Positions 28,426 to 35,746 of a DNA stretch of 64,000 nucleotides are shown piece after piece (position 1 is the first letter of the stretch; the number at the start of each line of letters is the position of its first letter). The notes beneath the pieces were generated by a model. That model saw only the letters and a program-made list of their open reading frames with translations. It had not been told where the DNA came from and ran no database searches. Origin of the DNA: Algoriphagus chordae (GTDB taxonomy: Bacteria > Bacteroidota > Bacteroidia > Cytophagales > Cyclobacteriaceae); assembly GCF_003254055.1 (NCBI RefSeq), contig NZ_QKZT01000004.1, positions 186,001-250,000 on the forward strand, given 5' to 3'. The translations under genes were made by a program, and so were the position numbers.

Positions 28426-29304
28426 TTATTTTCTATTCATTGCGACCACAAGCACATTTAAATCTTCGCTATAGGCCATTCGGGTGATGTTTTCGTGAGT
28501 ATCAGAATTTATTTTACCAAGCGATTTCCAGTTTTCATCCTTGTATTTCCTGATAAATATTTCATTTCCAGAAGCCATCAGGAGGTGGTTTTTATCGATC
28601 CAAATGAAATCCTGTGCGCCTGAAATTCCAGTAAGATATACTTCTCTTTTTCCACTTTCTATATCAAAGCTTTTAATTATACCCGAAACTTCTTCAGATG
28701 GCTGAGTCATGTAAGTGATTTCAGATGTTTTAGGTCGTTTCTTGACTGTTCGGGCTATTCCTGAGTCTATTTCTACCAAATCATTTCTTCCTCTTGCATA
28801 GATCAGTTTGTTTGGATCTCCCAGGACAAACATTGCTGCTTTATTGTCATACCAATCGTAATATCCCACAGGTTCTATATCATCGTATAGTAATTCAGCA
28901 TCTTCGAAACTGGTAGGGTATAACCAAATCCGCTGCTTTTTGTCGGGTTCCATTACTACCGCTGCGATATACATACCGCAATCGGTGATACTTGGAGAAA
29001 ATTCACTGCGATCGGAAGTTTTGGAAAGGTTGGTAAATTTATCTGACTCGAAATTATAGACGATAATATCGTGATTTCCATTTTCATCAGCAGCAGAAAA
29101 TACCAATTGGTATTCATTGATAAAATTAGGCTGGTTATCATATTCTGCTCTATCGGTCAGGGTATGAGCAGATTCAGTCAGCAATTTTAGATTACTTCCT
29201 TTTCCACTCGTATTCATCACCCATAGGTCTGTACCAGTCTGTGCCTGAAGGGAAAACATACTTGCTAAGAATAAAATGTAGCAAGTAGCAAATAGGTATT
29301 TCAT
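28426..29304 (-). CDS. Secreted TolB/WD40-like beta-propeller protein
   Basis: The 292-residue product has a signal peptide (about 1-21, ending LQAQ). It then has repeated propeller-type segments such as DLWVMNTSGKGSNL, NQPNFINEYQLVFSAAD, DIIVYNFESDKFTNLS and RSEFSPSITDCGMYIA, typical of TolB-like PD40 repeats. No catalytic motif is seen. It is probably a periplasmic binding or scaffold protein. It precedes the SMP-30 gene. Confidence 0.75.
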   Translation of the reverse strand: MKYLFATCYILFLASMFSLQAQTGTDLWVMNTSGKGSNLKLLTESAHTLTDRAEYDNQPNFINEYQLVFSAADENGNHDIIVYNFESDKFTNLSKTSDRSEFSPSITDCGMYIAAVVMEPDKKQRIWLYPTSFEDAELLYDDIEPVGYYDWYDNKAAMFVLGDPNKLIYARGRNDLVEIDSGIARTVKKRPKTSEITYMTQPSEEVSGIIKSFDIESGKREVYLTGISGAQDFIWIDKNHLLMASGNEIFIRKYKDENWKSLGKINSDTHENITRMAYSEDLNVLVVAMNRK

Positions 29305-29430
29305 TAGGAGCTGTAATTTGAACTGCCAAAATACAAAATGAAGATGAAATACAAGTTGAAAACTAGGATAGACCTGATTTTCGTAGAACTAGATAAGTCC
29401 TAGTTGAATTTGTTTATCCTAGAATAATTC

Positions 29431-29446
29431 TGTTCATTATCGAACA
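29431..29446. promoter_or_regulatory. Inverted repeat TGTTC-N6-GAACA in a divergent intergenic region
   Basis: A perfect 5-bp inverted repeat with a 6-base spacer lies 63 bases before the DUF2752 start. It could be an operator, but the short arms could also arise by chance. Confidence 0.3.
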
Positions 29447-29508
29447 TGTTTTTGTACGTTTCCTTTGCATAAAAATTGCCCAACCTGCGAAATTCGTGAT
29501 TTAAGGCT

Positions 29509-29853
29509 ATGTTTGGGGAATGGCATCTTTTTCGTATTAAACAGAACATGAAGGTAATTCCTCAATGGATATCAAACTTGCCGCTAGAGTTGATCTTTTG
29601 GATCGGTAGTTTAGTAGCAGTTCTATTCTTAGATCCTCACGGCGGCACACACTTTAGTCTCTGCCCACTGAGTCAATTGGGATTTGATTGGTGTCCGGGC
29701 TGTGGACTGGGAAGGTCTATGAGTCTTCTTGCAAAAGGAGAATTTCAAGCTTCCTGGGAAATGCATCCTCTGGCTTTGCTAGCGTATGTGGTGATTATCT
29801 CTCGAATCTGGCAACTTATTAGAAACTTAAAAACAACACACAATTATGGCTAA
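29509..29853 (+). CDS. DUF2752 membrane protein
   Basis: This 114-residue protein has two TM helices and the DUF2752 core FSLCPLSQLGFDWCPGCGLG, followed by RSMSLLAKGEFQASWEMHP. The CP.C..G cysteines are characteristic. The function is unknown. An internal ATG at 29548 (MKVIPQWISNLPLE) gives a more usual length of 101 residues and is an alternative start. Its 3' end overlaps the TM2 gene by 8 bases. DUF2752 with TM2 is a recurrent Bacteroidota pair. Confidence 0.82.
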   Translation: MFGEWHLFRIKQNMKVIPQWISNLPLELIFWIGSLVAVLFLDPHGGTHFSLCPLSQLGFDWCPGCGLGRSMSLLAKGEFQASWEMHPLALLAYVVIISRIWQLIRNLKTTHNYG

Positions 29854-30229
29854 TGTATTAAGACATCTTCCTGAATTGGAAGGAATGGAACTGGGTTACA
29901 TCCAGGGTTTGATGAAAAATATGGATGAAGACCAAGCGTCACTTTTCGCACAGGTTTACCGTGCTAGAAGAAAGGACTCGCAAATGATTTTGATCTTGAC
30001 TTTACTAGGATTCTTTGGTTTTGCAGGATTGCACCGATTTATACTAGGTCAAGTAGGATTGGGTATTTTATACATATTGACTTTCGGACTTTGTTTCATT
30101 GGTACTATTGTCGATTTGGTCAATTATAAGAGCCTTGCTTATGAGTTCAATATCAAAGTGGCTCATGAGACAATGAATATGCTGAATGCAAATTATCCTG
30201 GAGATGTGACTAACACGCCAACCACATAA
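29846..30229 (+). CDS. TM2 domain-containing membrane protein
   Basis: This 127-residue protein has a soluble N-terminal segment (about 1-45) with LPELEGMELGYIQGLMKNM. The TM2 domain follows: TLLGFFGFAGLHRFILGQVG, then LYILTFGLCFIGTIVDLV, two helices joined by a short loop. The LHRF..G motif marks the family. The role is unknown. It is translationally coupled to the DUF2752 gene by an 8-base overlap. Confidence 0.85.
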   Translation: MANVLRHLPELEGMELGYIQGLMKNMDEDQASLFAQVYRARRKDSQMILILTLLGFFGFAGLHRFILGQVGLGILYILTFGLCFIGTIVDLVNYKSLAYEFNIKVAHETMNMLNANYPGDVTNTPTT

Positions 30230-30250
30230 TAAACTTAACTACTGAGAGAG

Positions 30251-30274
30251 AGCCGGGAGAAATTCCGGCTTTTT
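30251..30274 (+). terminator. Terminator after the TM2 gene
   Basis: AGCCGG / CCGGCT stem with an 8-base loop followed by TTTTT, about 20 bases after the TM2 stop. Confidence 0.8.
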
Positions 30275-30281
30275 CCATTTC

Positions 30282-30313
30282 AACCGTTGAGGTTTCTAAA
30301 ACCTCGACGGTTT
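30282..30313. repeat. Long hairpin AACCGT-GAGGTTT / AACCTC-ACGGTT
   Basis: A 32-base near-perfect inverted repeat (one mismatch pair) with a 4-base loop lies just after the first terminator and 25 bases beyond the end of the hydrolase gene on the other strand. It may terminate that gene or be a REP-like element. Confidence 0.7.
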
Positions 30314-30337
30314 CATTTTCTTAGTATATCGTTGAAG

Positions 30338-31189
30338 CTATTCAATTATAACCACTGGCTCTTTTTCCAAATAGCCTAAAGATTGAAGGAAATCATCGGC
30401 AGCTTGAACCGTCTTTTTGTAATACTCAAAATTGGTGTAGTTGAAGAAACCATGAGGCTGATCTTCGTACAGAATCAGATCACATCTGTTTCCCACTTTT
30501 TCCATCACCATCTGATAGTACTGAGCAGTCACGACAGGAACGAGATTGTCTTTGGTGCCCAATAAAAATAGGGTAGGAGGAGCACCTGCCTTGATGTTGT
30601 GTAGTGGTGAAAAGTCCTTGTACTGATCTCCGATTCTTTCATATCCATAGCCTCCAGGACCATTGTCTATGACAGGATTGAATAGTATCAAAGCATTGGG
30701 TATGGAACTGAATCCCATATCATCACTTGTGGCATTATATCCATCTATTAAAGCCGTAGCCGCTGCCAAATGCGCTCCAGCAGAACCACCCGAGGCTATG
30801 ATTTTGTCCTGATCAATATGATATTTACTGGAATTTTCCCTCAAATACCTCATAGCTGATTTGGCATCAGATATGGATTCATAAGGCGAAGTTTTATGCT
30901 CGTTTTTCGTCCTGTAGTCTACCAAAAAACAAACCAAACCTCTCTTGGCAAAATATTCCGCCTGATGCTCGAATTGTGCTCTGCTACCTGAATTCCAACC
31001 TCCGCCAAAGTAGAAAACCAATGCTGGATATTTCTCAGTTGTATCCATTTGCTCAGGATAGTGTACCTCCATCATAAGCTCGGTAGTATCCACTGTTTTG
31101 TATGAAAACAGCTCCTGGGCAAAGGAAAAACTAGCAGTCAAAAAGAGAACTGAAAAACAGCACAAAAACTTTGAGGTAATTCTATTCAT
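30338..31189 (-). CDS. Secreted alpha/beta hydrolase (esterase/lipase, BD-FAE-like)
   Basis: This 283-residue protein has a signal peptide of about 24 residues (ending FSFAQ). The oxyanion-loop motif ALVFYFGGGWNSG, the nucleophile elbow IASGGSAGAHLAA, the acid in LLGTKDNLVPV and the His in DQPHGFF give a complete triad. It resembles BD-FAE carbohydrate/feruloyl esterases and related acetyl esterases of Bacteroidota. The substrate is unknown. It is not next to a polysaccharide locus, although a GH29 gene lies about 0.6 kb away. Confidence 0.88.
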   Translation of the reverse strand: MNRITSKFLCCFSVLFLTASFSFAQELFSYKTVDTTELMMEVHYPEQMDTTEKYPALVFYFGGGWNSGSRAQFEHQAEYFAKRGLVCFLVDYRTKNEHKTSPYESISDAKSAMRYLRENSSKYHIDQDKIIASGGSAGAHLAAATALIDGYNATSDDMGFSSIPNALILFNPVIDNGPGGYGYERIGDQYKDFSPLHNIKAGAPPTLFLLGTKDNLVPVVTAQYYQMVMEKVGNRCDLILYEDQPHGFFNYTNFEYYKKTVQAADDFLQSLGYLEKEPVVIIE

Positions 31190-31327
31190 AACTTTCCATT
31201 AAAGTTGAGTAATCCCAAAGTACTTGGACTAACTAGTTTTAAATCCATGATTAATTGCATTCCACTCATAGTTTTATAAAGGTTCTCTGATTGATTTGGT
31301 TTGTAGGACAAAGACCAAGAAAAAGAA

Positions 31328-31777
31328 CTAAACCTCCATTGTCATCTCCACATGCTCGATACCGTCTTCTAGGTACCTTTCTCCTGCATCCTCAAATCCT
31401 AAGGATTTATAAAATTCGTTCAGATAGGTTTGAGCGCCAATTCTAATGGTACAGGAACCATATTCAGATTTAACAAAGGCAATTGAATCTTTCATCAACC
31501 TTTTGCCAGCTCCAGTTCCTCGTGCTTTTTTATCACTCACTACTCTGCCTATGGAAGCCTCTGCGAAAGTAGTACCAGCAGGTAACACTCTCGCATAAGC
31601 CACTAGGAAATCACTTGATTTGATCATAACATGAAAAGCTAATTGATCTTTGTCATCAGCATCCTGAAAAACGCAATCCTGCTCTACCACAAAAACCTCA
31701 TTTCGAAGTTTGATGATCGCATAAAGCTCACGATTGCTGAGCTCGTCGAAAGGCTTTATTACCGTAATCAATTCCAT
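31328..31777 (-). CDS. elaA: ElaA-type GNAT acetyltransferase
   Basis: The 149-residue protein has the ElaA blocks FDELSNRELYAIIKLRNEVF, VVEQDCVFQDADDKD, IGRVVSDKKARGTGAGKRLM (acetyl-CoA loop) and EFYKSLGFEDAGE. The substrate is unknown in most species. Its start codon abuts the stop codon of the fucosidase gene with no intervening base, so it is likely translated from the fucosidase message. Confidence 0.88.
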   Translation of the reverse strand: MELITVIKPFDELSNRELYAIIKLRNEVFVVEQDCVFQDADDKDQLAFHVMIKSSDFLVAYARVLPAGTTFAEASIGRVVSDKKARGTGAGKRLMKDSIAFVKSEYGSCTIRIGAQTYLNEFYKSLGFEDAGERYLEDGIEHVEMTMEV

Positions 31778-33217
31778 TTATTCAGAAACGTAAGTCAGCA
31801 CGATAGCTGGAGAATTCGAGAATTTTTCTTGCAAGTTCTTTGGAAGAGAAACTACCGTTTTACCGTCAACGGTTTTCCATTTAAGTGATTTCTTCTCACC
31901 TAGAATAGTGATTTTGCTGTCTTTTTTAGGTGCGTTTAGAGTCCATGAGATGGTCTCTCCAACTTGTTCTCCCTCAGCAAGAGGCATCAAAGCATACATT
32001 TCTTTAGCTTTTCCTTGGGTGAAATACAGTTTGTCATCTTGGAAGTTCTCGATTGCACGGGTATCGTAGATTCCTGCACCATTCACTTCAAGCCACTGCC
32101 CGATTTCTTCCAATCTAGAAATTTGCTCAGGAAGGAATAGTCCATCAGCTGTAGGGCCAACTCCAAGCAATAAATTTCCACCTTTAGCCACAATCTCGAT
32201 CAGCAAGTGAATTACCTTTCTGGAAGGCTTGAATTTGTCATTGGGTACAAAACCCCATGCTCCGCCCAAGGTGATGCAGCTTTCCCAAGGATCTGAAGAC
32301 ATTTCAGCAGGAATCCCCTGCTCTGGAGTACGGTAGTTTTCGAAAGGTCCATGAACCGTACGATCCACGATTAGGATTCCTTCTTGATTTGCTCTAACGG
32401 TCTCCGCAACCTTTGGCATATTGATCTCCTGATCGAAATCTGGGATCGGTGCTCCCCAACTCAAAACTTCATCATTAATGGTAGACTTTGGTCTTACCCA
32501 GCCACCATCTAACCAAAGGATATCTATATCTCCGTAATTGGTTGTGATTTCATTTAGTTGATTGTGCGTAAACTGCACATACTGTTTCCATCTCCATGGA
32601 TGCTTACGAATATCATAATTGACATTTCTATCTGGCGTAGCGCGGTAGTCCCACCAGTAATATTGAGAATGCCAATCAGGCTTAGAATAATAAGCTCCGA
32701 TCATCATGTCCTTTTCTCGAAAAGCATCAAAAACATACTTAGCTACATCTGCTTTGGGATTACTTGCAAAAGGCCCATTGGTGATCTTGTAGTCTGTAAA
32801 CTGAGTATCAAACATATTGAACCCATCATGATGCTTGGTGGTAAAAACCACGTATTTCATTCCGGCTTTATCCGCAGCATCAGCCCACTGATTCGGGTCA
32901 AATCCCTGTGGATTAAACTTTTCACTCAATCCAAAATACCATTTCTTGTAGTCATCATAACTCTGAGTGGTATCTTTTCTATTGATCCAATCCTCATTAT
33001 TGATACTCCATGATTCTACAATTCCCGGCACAGCATAGATTCCCCAGTGAATCAAAATTCCAAATTTCTGATCTCTCCACTGCTCGAGTTTCTCTGCAAC
33101 TTTGGGATCTGTAGGGTATTCATATTCCGAGGAAGTAGGGTGTAGGGTGTTCTGCGCATTGGCCTGAAATGAAATGACAGATGCAAATACAAGTAGCCAG
33201 ATGAGTTTTTGGGACAT
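31778..33217 (-). CDS. GH29 alpha-L-fucosidase, secreted
   Basis: Hydrolyses terminal alpha-fucose from glycans. Signal peptide about 1-21 (FQANA). GH29 blocks are visible: RDQKFGILIHWGIYAVPG, VFTTKHHDGFNMFDTQFTDY, the nucleophile Asp in DIDILWLDGGW (about residue 236) and LLLGVGPTADGLFLPEQ. Length 479 is typical for the catalytic domain with a short C-terminal beta part. Periplasmic or exported. It stands outside any visible Sus-like polysaccharide locus. Confidence 0.93.
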   Translation of the reverse strand: MSQKLIWLLVFASVISFQANAQNTLHPTSSEYEYPTDPKVAEKLEQWRDQKFGILIHWGIYAVPGIVESWSINNEDWINRKDTTQSYDDYKKWYFGLSEKFNPQGFDPNQWADAADKAGMKYVVFTTKHHDGFNMFDTQFTDYKITNGPFASNPKADVAKYVFDAFREKDMMIGAYYSKPDWHSQYYWWDYRATPDRNVNYDIRKHPWRWKQYVQFTHNQLNEITTNYGDIDILWLDGGWVRPKSTINDEVLSWGAPIPDFDQEINMPKVAETVRANQEGILIVDRTVHGPFENYRTPEQGIPAEMSSDPWESCITLGGAWGFVPNDKFKPSRKVIHLLIEIVAKGGNLLLGVGPTADGLFLPEQISRLEEIGQWLEVNGAGIYDTRAIENFQDDKLYFTQGKAKEMYALMPLAEGEQVGETISWTLNAPKKDSKITILGEKKSLKWKTVDGKTVVSLPKNLQEKFSNSPAIVLTYVSE

Positions 33218-33377
33218 GGGAAATGAATAAAAGCTAAAATTTAAGAATGCTCAAAGGTAAAATGGAAAGCAAAGAGTCAAAAGGGAAATCTCTTCTAATT
33301 CTTTTCCATGAAATCTCAGATTGCTGAAATTTAAGATTCGGAAACACAAAGTGTATGGGTGATTCTACTTCTTGATT
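33218..33377. other. Intergenic region upstream of the fucosidase gene
   Basis: This holds the fucosidase 5' region. The short minus-strand ORF at 33234-33425 runs into the tandem repeat and lacks coding character, so no gene is called. Confidence 0.4.
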
Positions 33378-33766
33378 TTTGAATTTGAATTTTGCCCAGT
33401 GATCATTTTCAAAGCACATAGCCACATAGGAAACATAGATCTGCTCCCCAATCAGAGGGAATAATTCTTATCAGTAAGGCTTTATTCCCTTAGTTCCTTT
33501 GTGGTAAAAAAAAGTCTCTACCACAAAAGTCATAAAGAGAACAAAGGGTTTTAATCTTTGAATTTGAACATTGCCCAATGATCATTTTCAAAACGCATAA
33601 CCATATAGGAAACATAGAGCTGCTCCCGAATCAGAGGGAGTAATTCTTATCAGTAAGGCTTTATGCCCTTTGTTCCTTTGTGGTGATAAAAAGTATCTAC
33701 CACAAAAGTCATAAGGAGAACAAAGGGTTTCTATCTTTGAATTTGATTATTGCCAATTGATCATTA
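33378..33766. repeat. 179-bp direct tandem repeat, about 2.2 copies, each with a long hairpin
   Basis: Unit 1 starts at 33378, unit 2 at 33557 and a third truncated unit at 33736, a constant 179-base period. Shared text includes GCTGCTCCC-like blocks, TAATTCTTATCAGTAAGGCTT and CCTTTGTGGT. Each full unit ends in a nested inverted repeat: CCCTTTGTTC / GAACAAAGGG outside and CTTTGTGGTA / TACCACAAAAG inside. The units differ at scattered positions, so the duplication is not brand new. No ORF spans it. Confidence 0.88.
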
Positions 33767-33772
33767 ATTACC

Positions 33773-34483
33773 TCACCAATCCTCGTCTTCATCAACCTTA
33801 TTTGAATCTATGCCATCTAATTGCCCAAAGATCCCTTGCCCTTTTTCAGAAAGGGTCAAATGAATTCCATTCAACTTCTTGTGAATGGACTGTAAAGTCT
33901 CAAAATCAGGTTGTTGTACATGGAATGGAATACTGATCAAGTTTTCTGCTTTCTTAGAAAAAGGGGGAGGAGTATCGCTACCAAAGAAGTACGGCCAGAG
34001 TGTTTTGCCACAGCTAATTCCCCAGGTGCTAATCGCATAATTATCTTCATACTGCTGAAGACGTTCGTTGATTTCTTCGAAAAACTGCTCAGATTCTCCC
34101 AGTCTCAGTCTAGAGCCAGCTCTTGATTTACCCTTTGTTTTTAAGTATTTGATCTGGCTTTTTCCCTGCTTCTGACGAACCATATAGGCCCGAAAAACTT
34201 TGTGATCGAGCATTTCTCCATTATGAAAATATCCTGTAACGGCTATTCCTGCTCTAATCATCACTAAGCCCAGATGAAAATCATCTTTGACCTGTAAGTG
34301 CCCCTGTTCATTTGGAGAAGTATTCCAAGGTATGGAGATCTTGGCCAGCCAAGTATCCGAATCAGAAATTTCCCATTGATGCTTAGCCAGATCGAAAGAA
34401 CCTAGTAAGCCCTTCTCATGGGAGACTTCCAATAAAGACTGGTACTTTTCTAGACTTATTAACTTTGGATTGCCGGAAATCAT
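33773..34483 (-). CDS. Bacterial VLRF1 (Vms1/eRF1-like) release-factor candidate
   Basis: In this 236-residue cytoplasmic protein the central part (about 70-140) has the VLRF1 layout: a strand GIAVTGYFHNGEMLDHKVF, then YMVRQKQGKSQ with the Gln110 that corresponds to the catalytic Gln of the Vms1 GxxQ motif, then SRAGSRLRLGE matching the SAGS.LRR.NE block, then a helix FFEEINERLQQY. Vms1 cleaves peptidyl-tRNA on stalled 60S subunits. Bacterial relatives are predicted to act in ribosome rescue. The acidic C-terminus is divergent. Recognition is by motif, so moderate certainty. Confidence 0.68.
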   Translation of the reverse strand: MISGNPKLISLEKYQSLLEVSHEKGLLGSFDLAKHQWEISDSDTWLAKISIPWNTSPNEQGHLQVKDDFHLGLVMIRAGIAVTGYFHNGEMLDHKVFRAYMVRQKQGKSQIKYLKTKGKSRAGSRLRLGESEQFFEEINERLQQYEDNYAISTWGISCGKTLWPYFFGSDTPPPFSKKAENLISIPFHVQQPDFETLQSIHKKLNGIHLTLSEKGQGIFGQLDGIDSNKVDEDEDW

Positions 34484-34531
34484 AGCGGGGGAGGCTTTTC
34501 ACTTATATTTACACAAATAAACCGAAAAATC

Positions 34532-35059
34532 ATGGACGAGGAAATCGAAGGCTTGATCAAGCGCATGAGCGACCCTAATGAAAAGGAAGCTTTTTATTTT
34601 GCAGACAAACTTGGCAAAAAGCTGGGAGAAAGTGGAAAGGATAAGGTCATCGAACTAGTGAAAGGTGACAACTGGGAAGTTTCATACTTAGCCTGCAGAG
34701 CACTTTCACAGTCCTCTTTTAATGAGGATTCTCTGGACGCGATTTTTGAAGCAATCAAGGATAAGAAGAATAGACCTCATCAAGGAGCCTTTGTGCAGAT
34801 TTTGGAGGAGTTTGATTTGAGCCTACGCTTCGTGGATATTTTTAGAGTTTTTCTATTTGGTAATTTCAAAGCCCAAGCATTGGCAAAGATGTATTTGGAC
34901 GAGGTGGAATTTGACATGACGCCACGTACCCTTCGAAAAGCTGAGAAACACTGGAACCATTACCTGCATAATCCTGAGGATGAAGGAAGTTTGGAACTGA
35001 AAAAATTAGAAGTGGAACCTATTCTCGCTGAAATCAAAGACCTGTTTTCTGAGGATTAA
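34532..35059 (+). CDS. HEAT-repeat-like cytoplasmic protein
   Basis: This 175-residue acidic, all-helical protein has no signal peptide. Segments DNWEVSYLACRALSQSSF and EDSLDAIFEAIKDKKNRPHQ look like HEAT/armadillo-type helical pairs, and a Trp/His-rich segment KAEKHWNHYLHN follows. No catalytic motif. It is divergently transcribed from the VLRF1-like gene with only 48 bases between, so they may share a promoter region. A scaffold or partner-binding role is a guess. Confidence 0.6.
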   Translation: MDEEIEGLIKRMSDPNEKEAFYFADKLGKKLGESGKDKVIELVKGDNWEVSYLACRALSQSSFNEDSLDAIFEAIKDKKNRPHQGAFVQILEEFDLSLRFVDIFRVFLFGNFKAQALAKMYLDEVEFDMTPRTLRKAEKHWNHYLHNPEDEGSLELKKLEVEPILAEIKDLFSED

Positions 35060-35113
35060 AAAAAATTCGCCTGATTCTTGTGTATTTACAAATACATAAA
35101 AAAGAAGATTGTC

Positions 35114-35746
35114 ATGCGAAAATTGGATGTTGTCGGGCTACACTCAGAGTTTTTTAAGGATCATGGATTTCAGTTAAATCCCTCTCAATTAGTGTTTGAG
35201 AAGGTTTTTCCACATGGTAAGCAGGTGATTTTTGTCCATTTCATAGAAGGTTCTAAAGAGAGTTATCTAGAGTATCACTTGGGTATTCGCATCAATGAAG
35301 TGGAAGAATTAATCCATAAGTTCCTCCCAACACTGAGTAATCATGCTGAGCAATCGATTACATTAGCCCAAACACCGGACAAACTGGGGAGTTCTTACCC
35401 AAAAAAAATCACAGTTGGAGATAGTGATGAGATGTCTCAAGTAATTATTTCATTCGAAAATTTCTTTTTGAACACAGGATTTAAGTGGTTGGATCAAATG
35501 ATCGATCCTGTAGTTCTTGAACAAGAATTTCTGCACCATAAAGAAGATCCTTTTGAAGCTTATAACTTAATAGATTCAGCATTTCGCTCTACAGCACTAA
35601 GCAGGCTGTATAATCCAGAAGATTACCCTGTTCTTAGACAGTCATTCTTGGAGAAAATTACATCTCAGGAAATGACGCCATTTACCATTGCCACTTTCCT
35701 ACAATTATTGAATTATCTTGACAAGGTGGAATTAGTGGCGGCTTAA
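35114..35746 (+). CDS. Uncharacterised cytoplasmic protein
   Basis: I start at the ATG at 35114 (MRKLDVVGLHSEFFKDHGF). The frame opens at 35078 with a low-complexity leader. The 210-residue product has alternating strands and helices (FEKVFPHGKQVIFVHFIEGS, YLEYHLGIRINEVEELIHKF) and a helical C-terminus. It reads like the DUF4304-type fold found in small Bacteroidota proteins, but I do not recognise it firmly. It follows the HEAT-like gene by 54 bases and converges on hrpB, overlapping its stop by 4 bases. Confidence 0.65.
   Translation: MRKLDVVGLHSEFFKDHGFQLNPSQLVFEKVFPHGKQVIFVHFIEGSKESYLEYHLGIRINEVEELIHKFLPTLSNHAEQSITLAQTPDKLGSSYPKKITVGDSDEMSQVIISFENFFLNTGFKWLDQMIDPVVLEQEFLHHKEDPFEAYNLIDSAFRSTALSRLYNPEDYPVLRQSFLEKITSQEMTPFTIATFLQLLNYLDKVELVAA

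Noticed and set aside
33234-33425. Minus-strand ORF of 63 codons upstream of the fucosidase gene
   Set aside because: It runs into the first unit of the tandem repeat and has repeat-derived composition, with no start signal or family resemblance.
33378-33766. CRISPR array
   Set aside because: The repeat unit is 179 bases with diverged copies and no short direct repeats with unique spacers; no cas genes are present.
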